Of a DNA stretch of 62,985 bases, positions 34,539-43,972 are shown in pieces; position 1 is the stretch's first letter, and every line of letters begins with the position of its first letter. The translations under genes and the position numbers were made by a program. Location of the stretch: the NCBI GenBank assembly GCA_938049385.1, contig CALIBQ010000052.1, forward strand, positions 1-62,985, read 5' to 3'. The notes beneath the pieces are model-generated. The model did no database searches, was not told the origin of the DNA, and worked only from the letters and a program-made list of their open reading frames with translations. Source of the DNA: an uncultured Anaerolineae bacterium (GTDB taxonomy: Bacteria; Chloroflexota; Anaerolineae; JACIWP01).

Positions 34539-36878
34539 ATGATGGAAGAGACCTTGGAAGCATACTGCTTGAAATGTCGGACGAAGGTTCCCCTGGCAGA
34601 CCCGGTCGCGACATTCAATAAGAAAGGCCAGCCGATCACCCGGGGGCGCTGTCCGCAGTGCGGCACGACGCTGACGCGTCTTGGCCGCACGCCGGCGCAC
34701 GAGAAGCTGGCGCCGCCGGACCCGCCGGCGCGTTCCGGCAAGCTGGTGATCGTGGAGTCGCCGGCGAAGGCGCGCACCGTCGACCGCTTTCTGGGCAAAG
34801 GATACAAAGTGGAAGCCTCCATCGGCCATGTGCGCGACCTCCTGCGTTCGCGGCTGTCGGTGGATGTGGAAGATAATTTCAAGCCGCAGTACCGTGTCCC
34901 CAACGAGAAGCGAGCAGTAGTGAAAAAGCTGGCCCAGGAGGCGGAGAAGGCGGAGGAAATCTATCTGGCCACCGACCCGGACCGGGAAGGAGAGGCCATC
35001 GCCTGGCATCTCCTAGAGGCGGCCAGCATTGACCCCTCCCGGGCGCGGCGCGTGGTCTTCCACGAAATCACGCGTGATGCCATTGAGGAGGCGTTCGCCA
35101 ACCCGCGCGGCATCAACCAGAACCTGGTGAATGCCCAGCAGGCACGCCGCATCCTGGACCGGCTGGTGGGCTATCAGATCAGCCCACTGCTGTGGGAGCG
35201 CGTGCGCAACCGCACCACCGCCGGCCGCGTCCAGTCCGTCGCCGTGCGCCTCATCGTCGAGCGGGAGCGCGAGATACAATCCTTCGTCCCGCAGGAATAC
35301 TGGTCCATCAGCGCCGAGCTGGCCAAGCATGAGGAGCCGACGCCAAAGTCCCGCAAGACCTTCACCGCGAAGCTGGCGCGCATTCACGGCGCCGAGGTGG
35401 ACCTGAAAAACGAGGCGGAGACCCGCCGCGTCGTCGAGGAGCTGGAGCGCTCGCTGTATCGGGTGGCGGAGATCAAGCGCGGCCAGCGCAAGCGCCGGCC
35501 ATCCCCACCCTTCACCACGAGCACCATGCAGCAGGAAGCCTCGCGCCGGCTGGGCTTCACCGCCAAACGCACCATGGCTGTCGCCCAGGCCCTGTATGAA
35601 GGCATTCCTCTCGGCGACAAAGAGGGGCCGGTCGGTCTCATCACGTATATGCGCACCGACTCGGTGCACGTCGCAGAAGTTGCCCAGCGGGAGGCGCGCC
35701 AGTTCATCCAGCAGGAGTTCGGGGAGTCCTTCCTGCCCCCTCATCCGCCGTTCTATAAGACCAAGGTGAAGGGCGCGCAGGAGGCGCATGAGGCCATCCG
35801 CCCCACCTCGGTGTTCCGCACACCGGAGAAGGTGCGGCCGTACCTGAGCCGCGATCAGTTTCGCCTGTACGAGCTGATCTGGAAGCGTTTTGTGGCGAGC
35901 CAGATGGCGCCGGCCGAGATGGACACGCTGACGGTAGATATTCATGCCGGCCCCTCCTCGGAACAGATGCCCTATCTTTTCCGGGTGAGCGGCTCATCGG
36001 TGCGCTTCCCCGGTTTCCTGGCGGTGTACGAGGAAGCGCAGGATGAGGATGCGGCGCCGGCGGAGGGCGAAAGCCCCATTGACCTGCCGCCGCTGGAGAA
36101 GGGCGACCCGCTGGACCTCATCCGCTTACTGCCGGAACAGCATTTCACCCAGCCGCCGCCTCGCTATACCGAGGCCACGCTGGTGCGCGCCCTGGAGGAG
36201 CGCGGCATCGGCCGGCCGAGCACTTACGCGCCGATTATCTCGACCATTCAGGCGCGCGGCTATGTGGAGCGGGTAGACCGCCGGCTGGTGCCCACACAGT
36301 TGGGCATGATTGTGAATGACCTGCTGATGGAGCACTTCCCGGACATTGTGGATTACGATTTCACGGCGCGTATGGAGGAGAATCTGGACCGCATCGCGGC
36401 CGGCGAAACGGATTGGATACCGGTGCTGAAAGATTTCTACGCATCGTTCTCGCAGGAACTGGAAAAGGCCCGCCAGACCATGCAGAAGGTCGAGCTTGAC
36501 GAAGGCACGACCGATGAGGTCTGCGAGCTGTGCGGCAGTCCCATGGTCGTCAAGTACGGGCGGTTCGGAAAGTTCCTGGCCTGCAGTAATTATCCTGCCT
36601 GCCGCAACACCAAGTCGTATGCCGAAAAGGTCGGGGCGCACTGCCCGGAATGCGGCGGAGACCTGGTCAAGCGGCGCACCCGCCGCGGCCGCACCTTTTA
36701 CGGCTGCGCCAATTACCCGGCCTGCAGTTTTACCATCTGGAAAGAACCGTTATCCACAGCTTGTCCCCAGTGCGGCGGTCTGCTGGTGATAGACCGCAAG
36801 GGTTGGGCAAAGTGCTATCACTGTCAGGAAGAGTTTGAGATAGACTCTCTGCCGGTGGGAGAGGCAGTGAGCGAATAG
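34539..36878 (+). CDS. topA: DNA topoisomerase I with N-terminal DUF5679-like zinc module
   Basis: A 779-residue type IA topoisomerase relaxing negative supercoils. Unusually, about 50 residues (EAYCLKCRTKVPL, CPQCGTTLTRLG) precede the toprim domain and look like a DUF5679 zinc ribbon. The core follows: VIVESPAKARTV, acidic toprim motif ATDPDREGE, active-site tyrosine Y370 in GLITYMRTDS. Three C-terminal zinc ribbons close the protein (CELCGSPM, CPECGGD, CPQCGGL). An ATG at 34527 overlaps the dprA stop, but GAGG before 34539 supports the later start. Confidence 0.94.
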   Translation: MMEETLEAYCLKCRTKVPLADPVATFNKKGQPITRGRCPQCGTTLTRLGRTPAHEKLAPPDPPARSGKLVIVESPAKARTVDRFLGKGYKVEASIGHVRDLLRSRLSVDVEDNFKPQYRVPNEKRAVVKKLAQEAEKAEEIYLATDPDREGEAIAWHLLEAASIDPSRARRVVFHEITRDAIEEAFANPRGINQNLVNAQQARRILDRLVGYQISPLLWERVRNRTTAGRVQSVAVRLIVEREREIQSFVPQEYWSISAELAKHEEPTPKSRKTFTAKLARIHGAEVDLKNEAETRRVVEELERSLYRVAEIKRGQRKRRPSPPFTTSTMQQEASRRLGFTAKRTMAVAQALYEGIPLGDKEGPVGLITYMRTDSVHVAEVAQREARQFIQQEFGESFLPPHPPFYKTKVKGAQEAHEAIRPTSVFRTPEKVRPYLSRDQFRLYELIWKRFVASQMAPAEMDTLTVDIHAGPSSEQMPYLFRVSGSSVRFPGFLAVYEEAQDEDAAPAEGESPIDLPPLEKGDPLDLIRLLPEQHFTQPPPRYTEATLVRALEERGIGRPSTYAPIISTIQARGYVERVDRRLVPTQLGMIVNDLLMEHFPDIVDYDFTARMEENLDRIAAGETDWIPVLKDFYASFSQELEKARQTMQKVELDEGTTDEVCELCGSPMVVKYGRFGKFLACSNYPACRNTKSYAEKVGAHCPECGGDLVKRRTRRGRTFYGCANYPACSFTIWKEPLSTACPQCGGLLVIDRKGWAKCYHCQEEFEIDSLPVGEAVSE

Positions 36879-36887
36879 GGGGCAGAT

Positions 36888-37916
36888 GTGGCGCGGGAGG
36901 AACGCGCACCGCAGGGCAAAGATGAACGGCCGGCGCTCCAGCCGGCGCTGGAAGCTTGTCTCCAGCGCTTCCTCACCTACTTGATGGCTGAGCGCAATGC
37001 CTCGACCTACACCTTGCGCAATTACCAGCGCGAGGTGCAGGAATTCCTGGAGTTCGTCCAGGAAGAGGGCATTTCTGACCCGAACCAAGTCACCCGGGTG
37101 ATCGCCCGGCGCTACATCGCCTGGTTGGGAAGTAAGGGGTATGCCCAGGCGAGCGTGGCGCGGCGCATGTCGGAGGTGCGTTCGTTCTTCCGCTATCTGC
37201 AGAGGATTCACTGGGTGACAGCGAATCCCTTTGAGCGGGTCGCCGGCCCTAAGCTTCCTCGCCGCCTGCCCCAGTACCTGACGGTGGAAGAGGTGGAGCG
37301 CCTGCTGTCGGCTCCGGACCTTTCGACCCCCCTGGGCATCCGCAATGCGGCCATCCTGGAAGTGCTCTATTCCGCCGGCGTGCGCATCAGTGAGCTGGTC
37401 TCCCTGAATGTCAGCAGTGTGAACCTGCCGGCGGGGGAGATCCGCGTCTGGGGGAAAGGCGCCAAGGAGCGCGTCGCCTTCCTGGGACGTCAGGCACAGG
37501 TCGCGCTGGCGCGCTATCTGGAAGAAGCGCGCCCCAAGCTCGCGGCCGGCAGTCGGCGCGGCCGGCCGTCGCCGGCACTCTTCCTGAACCAGCGCGGGGA
37601 GCGCCTCTCGGCGCGAGGAGTGCAGGGCATCCTGCAGGAGCTGGCCCGGGCCGCCGGCATCGAGAAAAAGGTCACCCCGCATGTCCTGCGGCATTCTTTC
37701 GCCACCCATCTGCTGGAGGGCGGCGCCGACCTGCGGGCGGTGCAGGAACTGCTGGGGCATGCCAACCTGTATACCACCCAGATTTACACCCATGTGAGTC
37801 AGCGGCATATGCGTCAGGTGTACCTGCAGGCGCATCCGCGCGCCGGCGTCGAAGAGCCGGCCGATATCGTCCACGTTCCCGATTCATCCACGCCGTCACA
37901 AGAGGAGGAATCATGA
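36888..37916 (+). CDS. XerC/XerD-type tyrosine recombinase
   Basis: A 342-residue site-specific recombinase, most likely resolving chromosome dimers at a dif site. The SAM-like N-terminal core-binding domain (YLMAERNASTYTLRNYQREV) is followed by the catalytic domain: Arg in AGVRISEL, Lys in WGKGAKER, HxxR in HVLRHSFATH, His in GHANLYTTQIYTHV with the nucleophile Tyr. GTG start after AGGGGGCAGAT. The dprA-topA-xer order is widespread, which favours a housekeeping rather than a mobile-element role. An N-terminal tail of about 20 residues is extra. Confidence 0.92.
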   Translation: MAREERAPQGKDERPALQPALEACLQRFLTYLMAERNASTYTLRNYQREVQEFLEFVQEEGISDPNQVTRVIARRYIAWLGSKGYAQASVARRMSEVRSFFRYLQRIHWVTANPFERVAGPKLPRRLPQYLTVEEVERLLSAPDLSTPLGIRNAAILEVLYSAGVRISELVSLNVSSVNLPAGEIRVWGKGAKERVAFLGRQAQVALARYLEEARPKLAAGSRRGRPSPALFLNQRGERLSARGVQGILQELARAAGIEKKVTPHVLRHSFATHLLEGGADLRAVQELLGHANLYTTQIYTHVSQRHMRQVYLQAHPRAGVEEPADIVHVPDSSTPSQEEES

Positions 37917-38992
37917 TTCCCGAACGACTGGCCCGTCTGCGGCAGAAGATGCAGGAGCTGGGTGTGGATACCTTTATGGTGACCCAGCCCGAGAACCGGC
38001 GCTATTTGAGCGGCTTCACCGGCTCCGCCGGCGTGCTCTTTATCACCCAGGAAGCCGCCCTGATCGCCACCGATTTTCGCTACTACGAACAGTCCCAACA
38101 GGAAGCCCCGCTGTTCGAGCTAGTCAAGATCGAGGGGAAGTTCGAGGAGTTACTGCCCCACATCCTGGAGCGCCTGGGTTCGCACAAAGTGGCGTTCGAG
38201 GGCGATCACCTGACCTACGATGCCTACAGCACCTACCGTCAGGCCGTTCCTGAGCAAATTGCACTGATTTCGACCAAAGATGTGGTGCGCTGGCTGAGGG
38301 CGGTGAAGGAGCCGGAGGAGATCGAGGCGATCCGCAAGGCGGTGGCGCTGACCGACCGGGCTTTTGATATCCTACGGGAGATGATGCAGCCCGGCATGAT
38401 CGAGCGGGAGCTGGCCTGGAAGCTGGAGCAGGAGATGCGGCAGGCCGGCGCCGAGAAGCTTTCGTTCGATGTCATTCTGGCCGGTGGGCCGGCCTCCGCC
38501 ATGGCCCATGCCAAGGCGAATGAGCGCCCGCTGGCAGCCGGCCAGCCCATCGTCATTGACACGGGCTGTATGTGGAAGGGCTACTGCTCCGACCTGACCC
38601 GTACGGTCATCTTGGGCGAGCCGGAGGCGCGGTTCATGGAGATTTATGGGATTGTGCGGCAGGCGCAGGAGCGCGCCGAGGCGCACATCAAGGCTGGCAT
38701 GAAGGGGAACGAGGCGCACAAACTAGCCGAAGAGGTCATCGAGCAGGCCGGCTACGGCGATGCCTTCGGCCATGGGCTGGGGCACGGCGTCGGCCTGGCC
38801 ATTCACGAACTGCCGGTGCTCAGCCCGCTCTCCGACCATACGCTCCAGCCTGGGATGGTCTTCAGCGTGGAGCCGGGCATCTACCTCCCGGGATGGGGCG
38901 GGGTGCGCATCGAGGATCTGGTCCTGTTAGGCGTGGACGGTGTCGAAGTGCTCAGCCGGGCGAAGAAGGAGCCGGTGATACCGGTGCGCTAA
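37913..38992 (+). CDS. Xaa-Pro aminopeptidase (M24B)
   Basis: A 359-residue metallopeptidase of the pita-bread fold cleaving X-Pro peptides. The creatinase-like N-terminal domain (about 1-130) precedes the catalytic domain with five metal ligands: Asp in VIDTG, Asp in SDLTRTV, His in GHGLGHGVGL, Glu in SVEPGIYLP and Glu in RIEDLVL. The ATG overlaps the recombinase stop (ATGA), with AAGAGGAGG upstream. Last gene of the dprA-topA-xer unit. Confidence 0.93.
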   Translation: MIPERLARLRQKMQELGVDTFMVTQPENRRYLSGFTGSAGVLFITQEAALIATDFRYYEQSQQEAPLFELVKIEGKFEELLPHILERLGSHKVAFEGDHLTYDAYSTYRQAVPEQIALISTKDVVRWLRAVKEPEEIEAIRKAVALTDRAFDILREMMQPGMIERELAWKLEQEMRQAGAEKLSFDVILAGGPASAMAHAKANERPLAAGQPIVIDTGCMWKGYCSDLTRTVILGEPEARFMEIYGIVRQAQERAEAHIKAGMKGNEAHKLAEEVIEQAGYGDAFGHGLGHGVGLAIHELPVLSPLSDHTLQPGMVFSVEPGIYLPGWGGVRIEDLVLLGVDGVEVLSRAKKEPVIPVR

Positions 38993-39087
38993 GCCGTCCT
39001 GGCGCGGTCTATTCCGAGGTTCGCCTCGCTAGGGAATTCTCTACCTGGTGCTGAAGCAGCCCTTTCGACACCTTGGGGTTGTTCCAG

Positions 39088-39116
39088 TTGACAAGATGAT
39101 GCTTTGCTGGTAATAT
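39088..39116 (+). promoter_or_regulatory. promoter of the methyltransferase gene
   Basis: TTGACA (39088-39093) and TAATAT (39111-39116) have a 17-bp spacer. The roughly 90-base leader to 39216 shows no obvious riboswitch. Confidence 0.72.
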
Positions 39117-39216
39117 AGCGAATATACTAATGGTATACAGCGCGTCGATACCAGCGTGCCGCATCCCAGGCTTCTATCCCCCGGGTTCATCTTTCTTGTA
39201 AAGAGAGGAGAGTGCC

Positions 39217-40083
39217 ATGAAAACTGTACTGCGAGGAACGAAGAAAGAAGTCGTCATCCAGCCGGATGCCCTCACGGTCATCATCGGAGAGCGCATTAAC
39301 CCCACTGGCCGCAAGAAGCTGGCCGCCGCGCTGGTCGCCGGCGACCTGGAGTACGTGCGCCGTGAGGCCGTCGCCCAGGTGCGCGAAGGCGCCCATGTGA
39401 TTGATGTCAACGTGGGAGCCGCCGGCGTGGATGAGGTGGACCTCCTGCCCAAAGCGGTGCTGGCCGTGGCCGAGGTCGTGGATGTCCCCATCTGCATTGA
39501 CAGTTCCAGCGTGGAAGCTATCGAGGCGGCGCTGGCGGTCTGCCCTGGCCGGCCGCTGGTCAACTCCGTCAATGGCGAAGAGGAAAAGCTCGAGCGCATC
39601 CTGCCCCTCGTCAAGAAATACAATGCCGCCGTTATCGGCCTGACCATGGATGATAAGGGCATTCCCAACGACCCGCATGAGCGCCTGGCCATCGCCAAGA
39701 AGATCGTGGACCGGGCGGAAGCCATCGGCATTGCCCGCGAGGATGTCATCATTGACTGTCTGGCCCTGACCATGGGCGCCGATTCGAAGGCCGGCCTGGT
39801 TACCCTGAAGACCATCGAGCTGGTGCGCAAGGAGTTGGGCAACAATATTACCCTGGGCGCCAGCAACGCCTCTTTCGGCCTGCCCGAGCGCGAGGTCATC
39901 AATGCCGGCTTCCTGGCTATGGCGGTCTATGCCGGCATGAACTGCCCCATCGTCAACCCGCGTAAGTCCCGCCTGGCGCTGGCCGTCGCCGACCTGGTGC
40001 TGGGGCGCGATGACTATGCCATGAACTATCTGCGGGCGTATCGCGAACTGCAGAAGCTGGCGCAGGAAGAGGCTCAGCAGTAA
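39217..40083 (+). CDS. methyltetrahydrofolate:corrinoid methyltransferase
   Basis: A 288-residue pterin-binding TIM-barrel methyltransferase of the AcsE/MeTr/MtrH type, moving methyl groups between tetrahydropterin and a corrinoid protein. Clear motifs are IGERINPTGRKKLAAAL, VIDVNVGAAGVDE, PICIDSSS, VNSVNGEE and GASNASFGLP. GAGAGGAG precedes the ATG. It stands alone with its own promoter and terminator. The corrinoid protein at 23452-24099 is a candidate partner. This fits one-carbon metabolism (Wood-Ljungdahl type or methyl catabolism), but CODH/ACS genes are not in view. Confidence 0.9.
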   Translation: MKTVLRGTKKEVVIQPDALTVIIGERINPTGRKKLAAALVAGDLEYVRREAVAQVREGAHVIDVNVGAAGVDEVDLLPKAVLAVAEVVDVPICIDSSSVEAIEAALAVCPGRPLVNSVNGEEEKLERILPLVKKYNAAVIGLTMDDKGIPNDPHERLAIAKKIVDRAEAIGIAREDVIIDCLALTMGADSKAGLVTLKTIELVRKELGNNITLGASNASFGLPEREVINAGFLAMAVYAGMNCPIVNPRKSRLALAVADLVLGRDDYAMNYLRAYRELQKLAQEEAQQ

Positions 40084-40106
40084 TATCCGCCTGCATTGAG
40101 GTGCGG

Positions 40107-40136
40107 AAAGCGGGGCCGCAAGGCCCCGCTTTTTAC
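40107..40136. terminator. bidirectional terminator with GCAA tetraloop
   Basis: An 11-bp perfect stem (AAAGCGGGGCC/GGCCCCGCTTT, 40107-40117 and 40122-40132) closed by GCAA, with T and A runs on both sides, lies between converging genes. Confidence 0.9.
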
Positions 40137-41821
40137 GTGGTGAACGTGAAGGCGATGCCGAGGGATTTGGCCTCGCGCGCCAGCCGGCGCGCCTGGCCTT
40201 CCAGCAGGAGGACCTTCGCCGGCCCCAGCTCGACCGCGGCGGTGAAGAGCGCCGGCAGTCTCTCTTTTAGCCAGCGGAGCACCTCCGCGTCGGCGAATTC
40301 CAGCGCGACCCAGCGCGTCATGCGGACATGCGTTCCGATATCCCACAGCCGCGTCACCGCTTCCTGCTCATCGGGCGTCAGCGGCCGGCCGCAGGCGTGC
40401 TCGATGAAGCGCTGGATGGCCTGCGGGTTGATGCCCTGCTGGCGGGCGGTGAGGAACGAGGCCGGCGTAATGCGGAATCGCCATGTATTCCCGATCCGCT
40501 CCGCAAAGCGTGCAAGCTGAAGCGCGTAGTACAGCGGGCCATCGGGATGCAGTTCCAGCACAAGACCCTCGTGGAGTTGGACGGCAGGTGCCGGCAGGGT
40601 TTGTTCCGGCTCGGGAGTTCCTGAGATGAAGCGGACGCCGGCGTCAGTTAGACGGAAATAGGGGCAGGCGCCGGCAGGGTCCTGTCCCAGCTCCACCGCT
40701 CCTAACCAGAACAGCGGCCCCTCCAAATAAAAGCGAATCAGCGCGCCCTCGACCTTGTCCCAGGTCTCGAAGCCGCGCAGGAGTTCCCCGGTGTCCGCAT
40801 CCCGGATGTACCAGGATTGATAGTCCCCGTCCGGCCGCTGGAAATCAGGGTCTTCCGCGTGCAGATATTCCACCAGGTCAGTAATGCGGTACGGGCTGGC
40901 CGGCGCCAGTCCCTTCAGGTGCGAGAGGAAGCGCTGGCGCGCCGCTCGCGGGTCATTGGCCCAGCCGGTAGGCTCGCACTGCAGGCCCGGCACATGCCAG
41001 AGGTCGTTCCATTCGCTCGATTCCCGCCACGCTTCCAGCAGGGAACGCTGTTGATGCAGGCGCGGCAGTCGGAGCCACTGCCGGCTGGACTGCGGGTGCA
41101 GGGACAGCCGCCCCTCTTTGACCTGGTAGAGGCTCAGCTCCTGGCAGAGCTGGAGCAGGAAGGCAAGATGGGTCTTGACATAAGGCTCGTCTGCCCGGGA
41201 GAGTTGGCCGGCCAGCCGCTGTATCTCGGATTCCGCCAGGGGGAAGCCCTCCCCGGTTCGGGGATGGAAAAGCTGGATGAACAGCAGGATATGGAAGATA
41301 TCCAGCAGGCCGGCGCCAGCCTTCCACTGGATGTCGGATGGCGCCTCTGTGAGCGGTTCGGGATATGTGCCGGCGGTCAGCCCTTCCGCCAAGTTGGGCA
41401 GGAGAGGGAGCAGATCGGATGGGATGAAAATGGTTTCGACCATATCCCCGCCGATCTGGGCGAAGCCGCGGCCGAGGAAGCCTTTGTACCAGAGCAGTTC
41501 CGCTGGGCCGGCCGGCGCCAGCCAAGGCTTCTCCCGTTCCAGCCGGCCGGGGCCGAAGCGCCGGATGGGGCCGTAGCGGTGGAGAAAGACATGTGCGCGC
41601 TGGGCTCCGCCGGCGCGCTGGAGGTCGGCCAGCGCTTTTCGCTCCTCCGGTGTCATGCCCCGCAGGGCCTGGTGGACGGCATCTGCCTGGAGCAGGGCCT
41701 CTGCGAGTCGGTCTGCCAGCTCCGGCCGGCTGACCCCACTTACATCCACGCCCCTCAGCCAGGCAATGGCCCGCAGGTGCACCTCGTCGAAATCGTACAG
41801 GACCTTGGCCAAGTTGCGCAT
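40133..41821 (-). CDS. XPB/Ssl2-like helicase-associated domain protein
   Basis: A 562-residue protein without helicase motifs. The overall pattern (HLRAIAWLRGVDVSGVSRPELADRL at the start, winged-helix-like YFRLTDAGVRFI, then a C-terminal half with ITPASFLTARQQGI and HACGRPLTPDEQEAV) resembles the XPB/Ssl2-like 'helicase C3' proteins frequent in Chloroflexota and Actinobacteria. Their function is unknown; a DNA- or partner-binding role is assumed. It is a single gene, convergent with the methyltransferase and divergent from the MerR gene. Confidence 0.6.
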   Translation of the reverse strand: MRNLAKVLYDFDEVHLRAIAWLRGVDVSGVSRPELADRLAEALLQADAVHQALRGMTPEERKALADLQRAGGAQRAHVFLHRYGPIRRFGPGRLEREKPWLAPAGPAELLWYKGFLGRGFAQIGGDMVETIFIPSDLLPLLPNLAEGLTAGTYPEPLTEAPSDIQWKAGAGLLDIFHILLFIQLFHPRTGEGFPLAESEIQRLAGQLSRADEPYVKTHLAFLLQLCQELSLYQVKEGRLSLHPQSSRQWLRLPRLHQQRSLLEAWRESSEWNDLWHVPGLQCEPTGWANDPRAARQRFLSHLKGLAPASPYRITDLVEYLHAEDPDFQRPDGDYQSWYIRDADTGELLRGFETWDKVEGALIRFYLEGPLFWLGAVELGQDPAGACPYFRLTDAGVRFISGTPEPEQTLPAPAVQLHEGLVLELHPDGPLYYALQLARFAERIGNTWRFRITPASFLTARQQGINPQAIQRFIEHACGRPLTPDEQEAVTRLWDIGTHVRMTRWVALEFADAEVLRWLKERLPALFTAAVELGPAKVLLLEGQARRLAREAKSLGIAFTFTT

Positions 41822-41845
41822 GCCTTGTTCCTCATGCCGGCCAGT

Positions 41846-41874
41846 TTGTCATTCCCTATGACGCACATTATAAT
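41846..41874 (+). promoter_or_regulatory. promoter of the MerR-type gene
   Basis: TTGTCA (41846-41851) and TATAAT (41869-41874) have a 17-bp spacer, about 110 bases upstream of the ATG. A family 2 repeat lies in the leader. Confidence 0.6.
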
Positions 41875-41913
41875 CATTACCAGCGTGCCGGCGCAACGCG
41901 CAAGGGAAACTCT

Positions 41914-41950
41914 AATCCCCAACCCTTTCCTCGCATGCAGGGAGGGGGAC
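41914..41950 (+). repeat. GC-rich palindromic repeat, family 2, degenerate copy
   Basis: AATCCCCAACCCTTTCC, then TCGCATGCAGGGAGGGGGA, resembles the copies at 49915 and 62749 (CCCCAACCCC, GCATGC centre, GGGAGGGGGA) but lacks the ATCTG tail. Confidence 0.45.
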
Positions 41951-41985
41951 GCGTGAACAGACCTTTCAGAGAGGGGAAAGCGATA

Positions 41986-42618
41986 ATGGAGCAAAGCCTA
42001 TTGACGCCAGGCGAAGTCGCGCAGATGCTGGGCATCTCCTCTTCGACACTGCGGCGCTGGTCCACCCGCTTCGCGGAGTTCCTCTCGTCCGGCGCCGGCC
42101 ACTCCGTCGGCGGCTCCTCTTCCCACACCCACCGCCGCTATACCCAGGAAGATGTCGCTGTTTTACGCATCATCCGCGACATGCTCTCCCAGGGCTTCAC
42201 CTATGAGCATGTGCTGAACAGCCTCTCCCTGCGCTCCGAAGCGAGGGGAACAAGCGGTGGAGGGCTGGCTACACTCCAGGAGGAGACTGCGGCATCGCCG
42301 GCGCTGACCCTGTTCACCAATGCCATGCATACCATCGCGGATGGCCAGCAGTTGCTCTTGAATTCCCAGCAGGCAAGCCGGGAACTGCTGAACGTGGTCA
42401 TCCAGGACAATTTCCTGCTCAAAGAGGAAAACGCCCGTCTGCGGGAGCGCATGATGCGGCTGGAGCAGGAGCTTTCCGAGAACCGCCGGCGCGCTGAGGC
42501 ACGTATCGAGATGCTGGAGAGACGGCTGGAGCGCTTGGAGTCAGCGGAGAAAGAGCCGCCGGTCCAGCCTGTGAGGCGCACCCGCAAGGGGTGGCTGGCC
42601 AGACTGTTGGGGCTTTAG
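41986..42618 (+). CDS. MerR-type HTH protein with coiled coil
   Basis: A 210-residue protein. The N-terminal MerR-like winged helix (LLTPGEVAQMLGISSSTLRRW, RRYTQEDVAVLRIIRDML) is followed by a long charged coiled coil (about 120-190; ENARLRERMMRLEQELSENR) and a basic tail. It has no metal-binding cysteines. Such proteins (MlrA/RacA-like layout) may organise DNA or control genes. The frame opens at 41935, but GAGGGGAAA precedes the ATG at 41986. Its stop overlaps the convergent rimO stop by a few bases, so the two transcripts collide. Confidence 0.82.
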   Translation: MEQSLLTPGEVAQMLGISSSTLRRWSTRFAEFLSSGAGHSVGGSSSHTHRRYTQEDVAVLRIIRDMLSQGFTYEHVLNSLSLRSEARGTSGGGLATLQEETAASPALTLFTNAMHTIADGQQLLLNSQQASRELLNVVIQDNFLLKEENARLRERMMRLEQELSENRRRAEARIEMLERRLERLESAEKEPPVQPVRRTRKGWLARLLGL

Positions 42619-43952
42619 CGCCGGCGCGTTTCCTGCGCGACCCACTCCCCCCACAGGTCGTATTCGCTGGCCGACGTTACCCGCACCGGCAGGAGGTCTC
42701 CGACCCCGGCCTCCCCTTCCACCAGGATAAGCCCATCAATCTCCGGCGCGTCACGATAGGTGCGGCCGACGCTGATGCCGTCCCCGACCCCTTCCACCAG
42801 CATGTCCAGGACGCGGCCAACCTGTTCCTGATTGCGCCGCAGGGAGATGGCCTGCTGGCGCTCCATCAACTGCGCGTAGCGGGCCTGCTTGACCTCTGCC
42901 GGCACTTGGCCGGGCATTTCGGCCGCCGGCGTGCCCTCTTCCGGCGAAAAAATGAAGGCACCGACCCAATCGAAGGAAATGGCATCCACGAATTCCAGCA
43001 GTGCCTGGAACTCCGTCTCGGTTTCGCCTGGGAACCCAACGATGAGCGAAGTCCGCAAAGCGATATCGGGCATGGCAGCGCGCAGTGCCTCGATCTGTGC
43101 CATGACTTTGTCCAGGTCATGGGGCCGGCGCATGCGCCGCAGGACCTCCGGGTGGCCGTGCTGGAGCGGGATGTCCAAATAGTGGCAGACCTGCGGATGG
43201 GCCGCCATGACCTCAATGAGGCGGGGCGAGATGCGCTGGGGATAGGCGTACATCAGGCGCAGCCAGTCCAGCTCCGGCACTGCCCGCAGGATGCGCTCAA
43301 TGAGATCGGGCAGGGCATCCTCCATGCCCAGGTCAGCCCCGTAGGAAGTGATGTCCTGTGCGATGAGGATCAGCTCCCGCGCGCCGGCTTCCACCAGCTC
43401 CCGCGCTTCCGCCACGATATGCTCCATAGGGCGGCTGCGCGCCGGCCCTTTGATGAGCGGGATGGAGCAGAAGGAGCAGGAGGCACTGCATCCGTCAGCG
43501 ATCTTGAGATACGCGCTGGGACCGGCGAAGGGCCGGCCGGGCGCCGGCATCTTCTCCATATCCAGCGAGCCGTCCAGCCAGGCCAGCGGTTCCCCAGGGG
43601 ATGTGCGGCTGGAAAGGACGTCCACCAGGCGGGTGATCTCGTCCCAACGGCGGGTGCCCAGCAGGGCATCCACTGCCGGCGCCTCTTGGAACAGGCGAGT
43701 GCCCCAGCGCTGGGCAAGACAGCCGGCGGCGATGACCCGCTGGCGCCGGCGCTTGCCGCGGGTGAGTTCCCGCAGGACATCGAGCGATTCGCGGCGGGCC
43801 GGCTCGATAAAGCCGCAGGTGTTGACGATGATGACATCGGCCCGGCGCGGGTCCTCGACGATGTCATGGTGTGCCAGGGCCAACTGCGCCGCCATATTCT
43901 CGCTGTCCACCACGTTTTTGGGACAGCCCAGGGTGGCGATGAAGATGCGCAT
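42615..43952 (-). CDS. rimO: ribosomal protein S12 methylthiotransferase RimO
   Basis: A 445-residue radical SAM enzyme that adds a methylthio group to an aspartate of ribosomal protein S12. Three parts are visible: UPF0004 domain (TLGCPKNVVDSE, VNTCGFIEPA, AAGCLAQRW with three cluster cysteines), radical SAM core (CSASCSFCSIP) and a C-terminal TRAM domain. LIAQDITSYGADLG and PLQHGHPEVLRRMRR separate RimO from MiaB. It lies 20 bases after the RodZ-like gene, presumably one transcript. Confidence 0.94.
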   Translation of the reverse strand: MRIFIATLGCPKNVVDSENMAAQLALAHHDIVEDPRRADVIIVNTCGFIEPARRESLDVLRELTRGKRRRQRVIAAGCLAQRWGTRLFQEAPAVDALLGTRRWDEITRLVDVLSSRTSPGEPLAWLDGSLDMEKMPAPGRPFAGPSAYLKIADGCSASCSFCSIPLIKGPARSRPMEHIVAEARELVEAGARELILIAQDITSYGADLGMEDALPDLIERILRAVPELDWLRLMYAYPQRISPRLIEVMAAHPQVCHYLDIPLQHGHPEVLRRMRRPHDLDKVMAQIEALRAAMPDIALRTSLIVGFPGETETEFQALLEFVDAISFDWVGAFIFSPEEGTPAAEMPGQVPAEVKQARYAQLMERQQAISLRRNQEQVGRVLDMLVEGVGDGISVGRTYRDAPEIDGLILVEGEAGVGDLLPVRVTSASEYDLWGEWVAQETRRR

Positions 43953-43972
43953 GCATCTGCTCCAGGGGGATA

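Noticed and set aside
36888-37916. tyrosine recombinase as part of an integrated element
   Set aside because: It lies inside a dprA-topA-xer-pepP unit with four-base overlaps and ordinary composition; no attachment site repeats were seen.
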